Positions 1 to 11,541 of a DNA stretch of 64,000 nt are shown piece by piece. Each line of letters begins with the position of its first letter. The first letter of the stretch is position 1. The notes below the pieces were generated by a model. That model saw nothing but the letters and a program-made list of their open reading frames with translations. It did not search any database and was not told the origin of the DNA. Source of the DNA: Boswellia sacra (Eukaryota > Streptophyta > Magnoliopsida > Sapindales > Burseraceae); NCBI GenBank assembly GCA_013180625.2, contig SNVD02011501.1, positions 1-64,000 on the forward strand, in the 5' to 3' direction. Position numbers and translations under genes: made by a program.

Positions 1-572
1 ATGAAAATAATACACTGTTTCTGATCAAAGAAAAACACACAGAGATAAGTCAGACATGACTATCAGCCATCATGATCTAGTAAACAATAATATCATGCTT
101 AAGAAACTAACAATAGCATGCAGTTATAAAACACATAACAGTACAAGGTCTGAATATGTATATCCTGCAAAAACAACACAAAGTGAAGTTGATAAACTTG
201 TTAAACAACATTTCAACCAAATCATGATCAGAGTAAATAACTCAAATAAAAATATTCAGCAAATAAGTTAAAAACACAAAGCAGAAAATAGGTTAATACT
301 CCTCCTTACTCCTTACATATTGCCCTTGAGAAGAAGCAACAAAAAAATATCAAACAGAATAAAATTAGCAGTAAAAACATATCAGACATATATCAGAAAC
401 TTTTTCTCTCCTTTGATTTTAGGCCAAGTTACTAAAACTAACGCAGTTGTGAAGCCTTGCAAACAGGTGGGGAAGAAGAACCGCCAGAGCGCTTTTTGTC
501 CCTTTCAGCCTTCATTTTTTACCGTTTGCCAGTAGTAGTTGGTGTAGGCTACTCAGTGGGCATAGGAGCAGG

Positions 573-2364
573 CTATGCTTCAGTTGTCTCTGAAGAAGTG
601 GTAGTAATTTCAGCCACAATCTTGCGAATCTCCTTATCAAGTCGTTCAACACCGATTTCTGTTGTTTGCAACTCAACAGCAGGGTATTGTAAAGGTACGA
701 GTGACTCTACTACAAGTGTAAATGGTAATGGTGTGGTTGATGCAGTTGTGTCTACTACAGAGAGGGTTCCTGAATGTGTTTGTAGGTGGTGTGGTTGTGG
801 CTTCATGTGATGGTGACTGTGTCGATGGTGGAGAGTCATGATGCTCTGCTTTAGGGACTTGAGAAACATGAAGTTCTTCCTCAGCAAGTGGTGAAGGCAA
901 TGTCATTTCAGCTTCTGCTTATGTTGGTTCATCTGATAAGGACTCATCCCTCAGTTCTGGAGCAGCTAATTCAATTTTCTCCTTCCTCTTGTCAAATGTT
1001 TTCTTCACCATTTTAACATTCTTCTTTCCTTTCAACTCAGTTCCCTTTGCTGTCTTCTTGGATTTCTTTTTTTTTTTTTTTAACTTATGTTCTGCTGTTA
1101 TATTTGTCTCAATAGTAGGTTGTTCAGTTTGATATTCTGCAGGTATTGGCTTAGTTATTTCAGGCAGTGGTACATCAGTCTCTGGCACGTGCTTAGTAGA
1201 TTTCTCAGGAACCAAATTGTCAATTTCCATGGGCTATGGTTCTTTTGCGATACCAGATTGTCCTGCAAGCTTTGCCTCCAAAACAGATTATTTTGCTTTG
1301 ATGTCTTTCAGATCCTGCATAATATCAGTCAAGACAGAATTTATCAAAGCAAGTTGTTCTTCTATATTGCTCATGGGATTTTTTTGGATTCTCCTTGGTT
1401 TTGGTTCAGGTGTAGGTAGATCAGATTTATTATACAAGGGATGTAGAAAACCTTTGGTGATTGACTTAGACAGAATCTCAATATGTTCTTTGGGACTTAT
1501 AGGAATACCATTTTGTGCTAAAATCCTTTGAATTAAACAGGGAAAAACAAGTAAATGGTAATCAGATTTGTAAGGTGCAATCTGAACGATCATTCTATAA
1601 ACCAATAAACCAAAATTAATAGGTCTATTGGTGCCCAAACAGAACAAAACCTTCACTCCATCTTTTCGAACTTGGTTTTGGTGTGATGAGGGAAGCTAGT
1701 TAAATTGTGCAATCTTATGCATCACTCTATATTTCTTTTTAAGATATTGTTGGTCAATTCCATCCCTCGGATTCCAATCAATGTCTTCTCGACTAGTCAA
1801 TTCCTTAATTACTATTGCCATATCAAAATTTTCATCCAAAGAGTGCACACTTCCTGTTGGTATATCAAAGAATGTGTTTATGACATTTGGTAAGAATTTC
1901 ACAAACTTTCCTCTACAATACACTTTATGATAATGATAACTTTTTGGATCATCAATGGAAGTAGAGATATTAGGATAGAACTCCTGAATTAATGACTTCA
2001 CAGGGGGTTGGAAATTGTTTACTGTACGAGTCCAGTATATAGACTCAAGAAGCTCACTCAACCTATAATTGTTAAAGTCTGTCAGCTTCACTGGCCTTTC
2101 TATCTGCAATTTCCTTTTTGAAGTGTACTTCAAGAATTTCTGCTTAATAGCTGCTGTGAGGAATTTGTTGAATTTTGATGTCACCTTGTCTTTCATCTTC
2201 TTGACTGGAATCAATTCGTCTTCACTCATAGAAGGATCAATAGAGATCTCTGCATGAGGTTGTTGTGAATGAGACGACTGTACACTATCACTACTGTTGT
2301 AACTAGAGTCATTTTGTGAAGACGAAGAATTGTGGGTTTTTGAAGAATTTGAGGTGGTCGCCAT
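573..2364 (-). pseudogene. Extra post-pol ORF (ORF3) of copia A, plant-transposon-protein-like, broken
   Basis: The reading frame begins at the ATG complementary to 2362-2364 with a Ser/Thr-rich N-terminus. It then has a globular part with motifs of the type LIQEFYPNIS and GKFVKFLPNVIN, resembling what is often annotated as a putative plant transposon protein domain (family recalled, not searched). A TAG stop falls just after the sequence ending HKIAQFN near 1696. The frame continues in register beyond it to about 1288, and Lys/Pro-rich tail segments follow in shifted frames down to about 573. In the sister element the same position is Trp, so the stop looks like a point mutation. Function unknown; it lies in the same orientation as pol, where other copia lineages carry env-like ORFs. 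Confidence 0.65.
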
Positions 2365-3240
2365 TGTTAGGGTTTCAAGTCTGCAAAAATTTTCTCAAAA
2401 CAGAAAGAAGCAAGACGAGAGAAAGAGTGTCGAAACTGTTGATTGAGTATGGTATGAACACGACAAGCCCTAACTGTTTTCTTAATATGCTTGGCTGAAT
2501 TTTTAAAATATTTTTGTTTCCCATAAAATTTAATTTTTAAACCCTTTCCAAAACCGCTTTAATAAATATCATTAATGAATAAGAATTCAAAATTTGATTT
2601 TCATAAGCATAAGGAATTCAAATAAAGTTAGTATTCCCGCCACTGAAGTTTCTCCCCCTTAATTCAATAAAGCTGACATGGTATTTTTGACACATAGACA
2701 CATAAGAAAAGTCAAATTTCAGATAAGTACAAAGATCATCATATGATGTGAAAAACGTAACAGAAAACCATTAAATATAACATAACAACAATATCTGAAC
2801 ATCATATGAATCATTCTAAGAAAGCATATTTCAGAGCTGTTTATTACTTTCTTCACATGAAAGCTGTTTTCAATTTTTTTTCAATTGATTGAGATGTCAA
2901 AATTATTATTTTAACATATTAAGAATTAATCCTTTTGGATTATAAATACAGTAGCTGTCAAACAATATAGAGGTAGCCCTTTTCATTTGAGTGGGTGACC
3001 TCAACATATTTCTTAGATACCCTGAGGTTACTCTCAATGATGGCTTTCACACATCATATATTGGTAGCCCTTTCTGTATTATTTATTTAAAACCAATGTC
3101 TTATTATTCACATAATTTTTATATTACAGTTTACACATGCTAAATTAGAAGAAAACTTATGATATTGCAGATATAATTAACATAATAGCAAGCAGTGTTT
3201 ATTCAAAAAACTGATAGATACCTAAGGCCTTTCTAAGATT
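2365..3240 (-). other. Non-coding spacer between pol and ORF3 of copia A, partly conserved
   Basis: About 870 nt without a convincing ORF. The stretch 2960-3080 has recognisable similarity to 22010-22130 in copia B. Both contain a pair of GGTAGCCC-type motifs about 100 nt apart with similar sequence between them. Conservation of a non-coding block at the same place in two diverged copies suggests a role in expressing the downstream ORF (splice acceptor or internal promoter), but that is inference. Confidence 0.5.
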
Positions 3241-4700
3241 TTAAAATCTTGTTGTGTCCAATGCCTTAGTGAACAAGTCAGCTAATTGTTTATCAGTGGA
3301 GATGTGTTCAATGTGTATCACCTTAGACTCTACTAGCTCCCTTATGAAATGGTATCTTATGTCAATGTGTTTTGCTCTAGAATGCTGAACAGGAATTTTG
3401 GAAATGTTTATAGCACTAGTATTATCACAAAACACAGTTATGGGTTTTTGTTCAATACCATAATCACTCAACATTTGCTTCATCCACAGTAGTTGTGTAC
3501 AACAACTTTTTGTTGCAATGTATTTAGCTTCAGCAGTAGACAAAGAAATAGAATTTTGCTTTTTGCTGTGCCAAGAAACTAAGTTAGTATCAAGATAAAA
3601 ACATCCTCCTGATGTACTTTTTCTGTCATCTACATTTCCTGCCCAGTCAGTATCACTAAACCCTGCAAGATAATCATTTGTATCTTTAGAAAACCATATA
3701 CTATAATCATAGGTTCCATGTATATACCAGATGATTCTTTTAACTGCTGCCAGATGTGATTATTTGGGATTTGCTTGAAATCTTGCACATAGTCCTACAC
3801 TAAAGCACAAGTCTGGTCTACTTGCTGTGAGATATAACAAACTGTCAATGATGCTTCTATACAAACTTGCATCAATCTCTTTTCCTGCATTGTCTTTTGA
3901 AAGTTTCAGGTGAGTACTGATAGGAGTTTTCATTGTTTTTGCATTCTCAAGCCAAATTTCTTTACAAGATTTTTAGCCTATTTTGATTGAGATATGAATA
4001 TCCCATCATTCATTTGTTTAACCTGCAATCCAAGAAAGAAATTTAATTCTCCTACCATGCTTATCTCAAACTCTTTCTGCATCAACTTAACAAATTCATT
4101 AGTTTTGCTTTTGTTAGTTGATCTAAAAACAATGTCATCAACATATATTTGAGCAACAATAAAATAGTTAGATGCATGTTTGATAAACAAAGTTTTATCA
4201 TTGTTGCCTCTTTTATAACCTCTATTGATAAAAAAATTTGTCAACCTTTCATACCAAGCTCTAGAGGCTTGTTTCAATTCATACAAAACTTTATGCAATC
4301 TATACAGAAAATCAGGATGTTTAGGATCTTTGAAACCTTTAGGATGTTCAACAAAAACTTTCTCATTGAGATAGCCATTTAAAAAAGCTGTTTTAACATC
4401 CATTTGATACAACTTAAAATCAAGCAAACAAGCAATTGCAAGTGGTAATATGATTGACTCAAGTCTAGCCACTGGTGCAAAGGTTTCATCAAAGTTTATG
4501 CCTTCTACTTGTGTGTAACCTTGTGCTACTAGTCTAGCTTTATTTCTTACTACTTGACCACTTTCATCAGTCTTATTTTTGAATATCCATTTAGTTTAAT
4601 GACATTTGCATTTACTGGACTAGGAACTAATTCCCATACTTCATTCCTTTCAAACTAATTAAGTTCATCTTGCATTGCCTGAATCCAAACATCTTCTTTT
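3241..4700 (-). pseudogene. Copia A pol: reverse transcriptase and RNase H
   Basis: The RT segment (3978-4472 open, continuing in broken frames to about 4700) has the copia signatures QMDVKTAFLNGYL, the catalytic YVDD motif near 4140, and LYELKQASRAWYE. The RNase H segment (3241-3543 open, continuing up to about 3960) has a TEAKYIA-type motif, VFCDNTSAI and the C-terminal KHIDIRYHFIRE. RT copies the retroelement RNA into DNA in the virus-like particle and RNase H removes the RNA strand. Stops and frameshifts between the two segments show decay, though the RT catalytic Asp pair is still present. Confidence 0.88.
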
Positions 4701-5069
4701 AAAGCTTCTTTCATATTTTTTGGTCAACTAATGAAACATAACATGCAAATCTTACCTGATCCCTTACCTTGCTTCTAGTTTTCATCATGCCATCTGGTGT
4801 TCCAATAATAAAATTGGTTGGATGCGCCTTCTAAATCCAAGTGGGTGGATATTTTCTTTCATCTTCATTTCTCATTGAGTTCTTGTTCAAATCTGAGTTG
4901 GTAGTAGATATTGTTGTGTGTGGTGTGACAACAGTTGTTTCCTCTTTCATAACAGAATCATCTCCATTATTTTTGCTGTCAGAATCTGATTTTTCTGTAT
5001 CTTCTGTAAAGCTAGTTATGATTTCCTCTTATGAGTACTTTACATAATCATCCGGATCATCAAATACTA

Positions 5070-5700
5070 CATTTGCAGATTCCATGACTGCCTCAGTTCG
5101 AAGATTATATACTCAAAAGGCTTTGCTGTTTTGAGCATAGCCCACAAAAACTCCTTCATCACTCCTTGGATCTAATTTTTCTAACAGCTCTCTGTCATTT
5201 AAGATGTAATACCTGCATCCAAAAACATGAAAATATTCAAATTAAGTTTTCTTCCTTTCAAAATTTCATAAGGTGCCTGGTTAATGCCAGGTCTTAGAAA
5301 AACTCTATTTGAAATATAACAAGTAGTGCTTATTGCTTCAGCCCATAGCCTTTTGGTCAACTTCTTGCTATTAAGCATCACTTTAGCCATCTCTTGAAGA
5401 GTTCTATTCTTCCTTTCCACAATGTCATTTTGTTCAGGAGTTTTGGAAGCTGAGAATTCATGTTCAATTCCATGATATTTGCAAAAGTCAGCATAGCTAA
5501 CATTTTCAAACTCTTTGTCATGATCACTTCTTATTCTCACTATCCTGCCAATGTTCCTATTTTGCTCATTTTCAAGCTTAACACAAAGATTCTTGAAAGC
5601 TTCAAAAGTATCAGATTTTTCTTTAATAAAATCAACCCAAGTATATCTAAAAAAGTCATTCACACAAACAAATATATATCTCTTACCTGTAATGCTTTCA
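5070..5700 (-). pseudogene. Copia A pol: integrase core
   Basis: The open part at 5199-5663 encodes the integrase catalytic core. It includes an RSDHDKEF motif with one catalytic Asp and HEFSASKTPEQND-VERKNRTL with the catalytic Glu, typical of copia integrases. The first catalytic Asp lies upstream, near the HMDLMGPM motif at the end of the preceding segment. The C-terminal integrase region continues in broken frames to about 5070. Integrase inserts the cDNA into the host genome. Confidence 0.85.
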
Positions 5701-5702
5701 AT

Positions 5703-6290
5703 TTACATAGGACCCATCAGATCCATGTGAAGCAAATTAAGTATTTTGGATGTGCTAAGATGTGGATTGGATTTGTGTGAACTTCTAATTTGTTTTCCTA
5801 TTTGACATGGTCCACAAATTTTATTTACATTGTCGTCAAATTTAGGAACTCCTTTTACAGCACCTAACTTAGTCAATCTAACCAAGTCTTTGTAATTTAA
5901 GTGTCCTAATTTTTGATGCCACAATTCCAAATCTGAAATCTTAGCTTGAAATACATTTTTTATCAAATAACAATTATCTGAAGATCTCTTTCCTTCTAAA
6001 ATGCATTTTCCAAAATTATGTAAGATCATGCATTTGTTTTGTGTGAAATTAACAATATACTTGTCATCACATATCTGACTAATACTAATTAGATTAGCTT
6101 TCAAACCTTCAATCAGTAAGACATTTTGGAAGTTGGGTAAGCCTTTGACATTCAAAGTGCCTTTGCTAATGATCTTACTCTTTGCTCCATCTCCATAAGT
6201 GACATTTCTTTCCCTACATGCTTCAAAATTTTTCAAAAATTATTTATTTCCAGTCATATGCCTAGAACAGCCACTGTCAAAATACCACAA
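5703..6290 (-). pseudogene. Copia A pol: protease end and GAG-pre-integrase (HHCC) domain
   Basis: The minus-strand frame at 5703-6236 has LWHQKLGHLNYKDL, then CGPCQIGKQ, which together form the HHCC zinc-binding domain preceding copia integrases. The aspartic protease signature WYFDSGCSRHMTG lies just before it, at about 6240-6290 at the end of the neighbouring frame. One stop separates the two frames. Confidence 0.82.
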
Positions 6291-7716
6291 ATCGTTAGAA
6301 AATTGTTTAAGAGCAGTAAGAGCAACATTGCATACTGTCTTCTCTTTCTTAACCCACTGCAGTTGTGACTTTGATAATAGTTTGAACTGTTTTGATCTTT
6401 TATGTAAGAAATTCAACAATTTAAAGTATCTAGGTCTAATATGTCCCTTTTTATGACAAAAATAACAAGTTGGAATGAATTTCCTTACCTTTTTAAGACT
6501 GGATTTGAAAGAGTTTAGAGGAGAAACAGATGTTTCATTGCTTTTTGAACTTGGACTTGACCTTTTTGAGTTAGGTTTAGAATTTTTACCTGATGTTGTA
6601 GCTTTTACAAACACTGTTGTTGATGAAGATGCAACATTACCTTCCGTATATCTCAATCCATGTTTGTTGGAGTTGTCTCTTCTAAGACTCAAGACCTGAT
6701 CAAGTTTAGCTGACCCAATTCTCAGTTGATCAACACATCTCTTGTTCTCAATCAGTTCTATTATAATTTTCTCAATATATGCTGTTTTGTCTCTCAAAGC
6801 AATTTCCAGTTCAGTGATGCAGTTTTCAGCATAAGATTTTTCACATTTCAGCACTTCAATCTCCTTTTTCAAAGTTTTGATTTCTTCTTTCTGACTCAGC
6901 CATTCACTATAAAGTGCATTGTAAGTTTCTTGTAACTCTTCATAGTATTCTGAACCATCTTCTTCATTTTTATGATCAACATTGGTTCTGCAATGTTATG
7001 TTATGTCAGTTATAATAGCTTTCCCTTTATCAGCTGTAGATGCTGTAAATGCAACAAAATTACTCATGGATTCTTGATCATCCGAATCAAATTCTGATTC
7101 ATCACTACAAGTAGCTATCAAGCCTTTGTTTTTCTTCTTGAGATTAGCACATTCAGACTGAATATGCCCATAACCAAAACATTCATAGCACTGAATCTGT
7201 CCTTTCTTATCAGATTGCTTCAATTTCTTCTTGTCATTCTCTGTGTTGAATTTCTTGAACTTGTCTTCATTTGAGTTTGATGGCTTTCGTTGATTCTTTT
7301 TCCTGAAATTCTTTTTCATGACCTTGACATAATTCTTTGTTAGAAAATCAATATGTTTAGAATCAGTTTCATCAAGTTCATCATTACTTTCATCATCAGA
7401 TTTTTCAGTTTTAATATTGAATGCAATGCTTTTTCCTTTTTGTTTTCTAGTACTTTGATTAATTTCAAAGTTTTAGAGAATGTCAATCAGTTCATCAACC
7501 CTCATCTAATCATCGTTTTTAACTTTCTCAATGGCTGAAATTTTAGGTTGAAATTTATCTAGAACAGATCTGATTACTTTGCTAACAATTTTTGTATCAA
7601 TGTGACATAACTTAGAGTAAAACTCAGAAATTGACTCATCTTCATGCATCATCAAATTTTCAAATTGAGAATTCAGTATGATCAATTTAGATCTTTTAAC
7701 AGATTTGGTACCTTAA

Positions 7717-8451
7717 GGGCACGTTTGGGAGGAGGGATTGGACTGGACTGGACTGGACTGAGATTAGGATTGGGATTAGGATTGGACTGGATTGGACTAT
7801 GTAATATTATCTTATGTTTGGTATCATATGGGATTGGACTAAATAATATTGTTTGATGTTTGGTGTAATATGGGACTAAACTATTAACATAGATAATAAT
7901 TTTTAATAAAATAATTTTAAAAAATAAAATAACTTAATTTTTTTAAAATTGAACTTGAATAAAAAATAATTATTAAATATTTGTTGATATTTCTATAGAA
8001 ATAATAATAAAATTATATTTTATATTAAAATTAATTTTTATATAAATATAATATTTATTAATAATTAGTATTTAAATATTATTAGATGATATTTATTTTT
8101 ATATTATTAATTTAATAGTTATTTTTATATTAATATCATACTATTATTTCATTATTTTTTTTAGTAAAATTGATTTTATTAAATATTTAAATATAATTAC
8201 AAAATTATTGTTATATTATATTTATTATTTTATTTAGTTTTAATTTTAATTAAAAATTAAAAAATTTTGTCCCAATTTGGGACTATAAGTCCCACATTAT
8301 AAGGTGGGACTAATAGTCCCAAATTTTTTGCCTTGGTTGGGAGGGAGGTGGGACTGACTTGGACTAGCAGTCCAGTCCCACCTCTGCACCAAACATGGGA
8401 TTGGACTAAGTTTAGTCCAATCCCATGTCTGACCCGCTCCCAAACGCGCCC
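7717..8451. mobile_element. Tourist/PIF-Harbinger-like MITE inside copia A gag
   Basis: A 735-bp AT-rich element with 15-bp terminal inverted repeats, GGGCACGTTTGGGAG at the left and the complement of GGGCGCGTTTGGGAG at the right. The subterminal regions are rich in GGATTGGACT-type repeats in opposite orientations. It is flanked by TAA (7714-7716) and CAA (8452-8454), consistent with a 3-bp TAA duplication with one mutation. The unoccupied site survives in copia B near 26330 and supports this boundary. No transposase ORF. Confidence 0.85.
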
Positions 8452-8843
8452 CAATGTTTTACCTCAAGTATGTCCCAAGCTTTTTTGGCCACTTTGCACC
8501 TAGAAATTTGTCTGAAATTATTTAAGTCCACTGCGGTAAAATTGCCTTGAGAGCCTTTGAGTTCCAGCTTGAACGTCTGTATTCTTCATCAGTCCATTCC
8601 TTCTCAGATTTAGGTTCAGCATCACCAAAAGCATTCAACTTTGTTGGCGATGTCCATCCCTTAAGCACACTGGTCCATGCTCTGTGATTAAGAGATTTGA
8701 TATACATCATCATTCTTACCTTCCAATATGGATAATTACTATCATAAGAATAGGTGGTTGTGTTTCGGATCCTCCATTGCGAATAAACTCCATTCTTCCA
8801 GATCAACGTGATCGTTTTCTTCATTTGTCTATCAGTGAACCTA

Positions 8844-8854
8844 CTCTGATACCA
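8844..8854 (-). other. Copia A primer binding site (tRNA-iMet)
   Basis: On the minus strand, two bases after the 5' LTR, the sequence TGGTATCAGAG matches the complement of the 3' end of plant initiator tRNA-Met, the usual copia primer. It fixes the LTR boundary at 8857. Confidence 0.85.
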
Positions 8855-8856
8855 AT

Positions 8857-9861
8857 TGTTAGTTCTGGAAGTATGCAATTATAAATAATATAATAGTAAA
8901 CTGTAAAGTAAATCGGCACAGGAGGATTTTACGTGGTTCGGTTATAAAAACTACATCCACGGACAACTATTGAGTTGCAATTCACTAAGTTCTTGTTTGT
9001 ACAATCTTTAGGATCGTTTATAGTGCTGACTCACTCTCACACACTGACCTAATCTTTGTAAAACAAAATCTCGCCAAGATCTTAAACTCTAGTGACACTG
9101 CTCATTCTCTGTCGCAGATAACTTAACAAAACACTGTTAAGTAAATCATATCCACGACGTCTGACACTGAATTACATAAACATTTAACTCGCAAGTTTTC
9201 TCAAGTGTATACTAACTCAGATAGACCTAATCAAAGTTTCATGCACGATTACAATCTGTCGCAGATAACTTAACAAAACACTGTTAAGTAAATCATATCC
9301 ACGACGTCTGACACTGAATTACATAAACATTTAACTCGCAAGTTTTCTCAAGTGTATACTAACTCAGATAGACCTAATCAAAGTTTCATGCACGATTACA
9401 ATCTTTCATACATAAATAAAACACTTATAAAATCAAATCAATGAGAATTCCAATTTGTGTTGAAGCTCTCCTTTCAATTCCTAGAATGCCATGACATCAA
9501 CTCACACAACCAACTAACTATATGTTATGTAAACATAACAATATATATAGTGGAAAGTTTGAATGAAATCTCCTTAGATTCTTGTAAAAATCCTAATCAA
9601 ACTCTCATTAGGATAAAGACAAATATAATAGGAAGTGATATAATTAACTCCTAAAGGAATTAGGACACAAATAGATATTCTCTTATTTTAACTAGGATAC
9701 ATTAAATAATGTCCTATTATAAGAAGATGTTGATTATGAATCAAATACTTCCTAAAATATACTTCTAAAAACAGTAAAATAAGAAACAATATAATATCCT
9801 TGTTTTATCACAAGTTGAACAAAAATATCATGTGTATGGCACATGCACATTGACACTAACA
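8857..9861 (-). repeat. 5' LTR of copia A
   Basis: A 1005-bp LTR bounded by TGTTAGT and ACTAACA, a perfect 7-bp terminal inverted repeat, adjacent to the primer binding site. It shares short internal similarity with the copia B LTRs, such as the TGGTTCGGTTAT-like region and the GAGTTGCAAT motif, so the two elements are related. The partner LTR and the target-site duplication cannot be checked because they lie outside the window. Confidence 0.88.
9109..9402. repeat. Tandem duplication of 147 bp within the copia A LTR
   Basis: Two adjacent units beginning CTGTCGCAGATAAC (9109 and 9256) appear identical over 147 bp and end CACGATTACAATCT. This is either a recent tandem duplication or an assembly collapse/expansion artefact. 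Confidence 0.9.
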
Positions 9862-10593
9862 AAAACAATCAAATTTGAGTATATGATAGACGAGAGGCTT
9901 CATGTTCATAATTGCACAAACAACCCTTCCAAAACTTTTTGTTGTACATTCCGCTTCATTTGATTTAGTTTATGTGTAAGAAATTAGAGATGTATGAAGT
10001 ATCCAATAAACAAGAATTTTTATCATCCTAATTTTTACCTCAATATTTTATCTATTAGATCACCTAATTATCACATTTTGTATCAGTATTAAACTAACTA
10101 CTAATTAATTAATCAAGTGGATTAAGAAAAATTAGAGGAATATTTAAGAAGAGTGGTGTTACTTCTTGGTTTATTGTCTAACTTTTTTCAATTGGTTAAT
10201 TACTAGATCATTAATAATATTCAATACAATGGTGCATTGTATAAAAAGGATCCTAATCCTGTTGCTAAAGATATTAAGTCCACCTTAAATCTTTAAATTG
10301 AGACAAGACGAAGTACTATAAAAGTTAAAGCTCTCATTATCTGTTTAATAATTTAAAATTCTCCGAATATATATATTCTGGTCTCGTAACTCTAGTGACA
10401 CTTTACAATTCATACTTCTTTTACATTTACTCTTCCGCTCTCTGTATCCTTTTTATTAATTAATAAAGAATACAATACTCTCTCACCTTCCTTAATAATC
10501 GTCGTTCAAAAGACATTTTTCTTTTATTACTTAATCCATATTTAGGAAAGAAAAAACAACTTATAGTGGACCAATTTATATAAATCTCCCCCT
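9862..10593. other. Intergenic DNA, no gene seen
   Basis: AT-rich sequence between the copia A LTR and the CACTA-like terminus. No ORF with recognisable protein similarity and no clear terminal repeats. Confidence 0.6.
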
Positions 10594-11289
10594 CACTACA
10601 AGACTTTTTAATTTGCTTGACACATAATTTTTTTATATATTTGGAGGTTTTTAAAAATACTAACAATTATAACGTATATTTGGAAGTCAAACCGTGGTTT
10701 TGTTAATATTTGTGGGTTCTCATAACCTAGTTTGTAATATTATAAAAATTTGGAGATAAATATGTAAAACCAATAAATTTTAACATCTATCTTTACCGTA
10801 ACTCTAGTACTTTTTGGACACGCTCTCTTCTCTTCTCGTCTTCTAGATCTATGATTGTAGCCATCTCTCATCACTTTTTTCTTCTCTTCTTCTTGTGCAA
10901 TCTGTACACATGGGAGTCTCTTGTCATTGTTGTAGTTTCTTCATCAGCTTCCTTAGCATCAATCATCACCTTTTTCCCCCTTTCAAATGTAAGTCTAGCT
11001 CACTTTTCTCTTTTCATGTTTTGGCAGGGTTAGGTTGAGGGATTTTGCAAATGAGATGATATTTTTTGGGTTTTGTTAGGGATTCTCTTTTTGTGATGAT
11101 GTACAAATTAGGATTTACTTTCTTGGGTGGGTTTTATTTTACGGATTTGAATTCATACCATTTTGTTGTTATTACTTACAATTTAATAATAGAATGTTAG
11201 GTTGATTTTATAATTACTAGTATTAATTAAGTGTGTGCAAAAATGTCAGGATTGTGCAAATTGTTTTAGTTACATCATGGATTTGGCAC

Positions 11290-11478
11290 ATTATATGTAT
11301 CGATCTTTTGGTTTATAGCTTGAAAATCTTTGTTCCCTTAGCTGTTCTTGCTTTTGCGGTTTTATTGCCTGTCAATTGGACTGTGAAGACACTTGAGCAT
11401 GTTAACAATTTGACATTCCACAATATTGATAAGCTATCAAAATATTCAACATTGCACTTGGAACTAAAAGGTGAAAAT
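11290..11478 (+). pseudogene. Exon fragment of an OSCA/CSC1-type (DUF221) ion channel gene
   Basis: The plus-strand frame contains LKIFVPLAVLAFAVLLPVNW followed by a FHNIDKLS motif. This matches the early transmembrane region of plant hyperosmolality-gated calcium channels (CSC1-like/OSCA/ERD4 family; from memory of the family). Only about 55-60 residues of a protein normally about 700-800 residues long are present, and neither the N-terminal membrane segment nor the pore region is seen nearby. It is an isolated exon fragment next to a protease fragment from an unrelated gene, so it is not a functional channel. Confidence 0.72.
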
Positions 11479-11541
11479 TGACTTCCTCTTTCCTGTTTTA
11501 GTATTATCACTGTTCTTTTCATTTCTTACTTTGCTTCTGAA

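Larger units (their letters stand above)
6291..8878 (-). pseudogene. Copia A gag, interrupted by a MITE
   Basis: The N-terminal gag part (8522-8878) contains NYPYWKVRMMMYIKSLNHRAW, of the plant copia gag type (DUF4219/UBN2-like). The frame then reaches a DILEVKH motif near 8455 where the MITE at 7717-8451 has inserted. Beyond the MITE gag resumes at FENLMMHEDES-like sequence near 7650. Two zinc knuckles follow, CYECFGYGHIQSEC near 7180 and CYFCHKKGHIRPRY near 6460, the latter with Tyr where the final Cys is expected. Several stops are present. Gag forms the particle and binds RNA. Confidence 0.8.
1..9861 (-). mobile_element. Ty1/copia LTR retrotransposon, copia A (3' end outside window)
   Basis: The element reads on the minus strand in the order 5' LTR (8857-9861), tRNA-iMet-type primer binding site, gag, protease, integrase, reverse transcriptase, RNase H, an 870-nt spacer and an extra ORF. 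The domain order PR-IN-RT-RH places it in Ty1/copia. The 3' LTR is not in the window, so the element continues past base 1. Coding parts carry several stops and frameshifts, so it is not autonomous now. The diverged relative at 13739-27636 has the same layout, including the extra ORF, so this is a family feature and not an accident of one copy. Confidence 0.9.

Noticed and set aside
10594..10610. Certain CACTA boundaries
   Set aside because: The ends match over 10 bp but the 3-bp flanks differ, so the element is reported only as probable.
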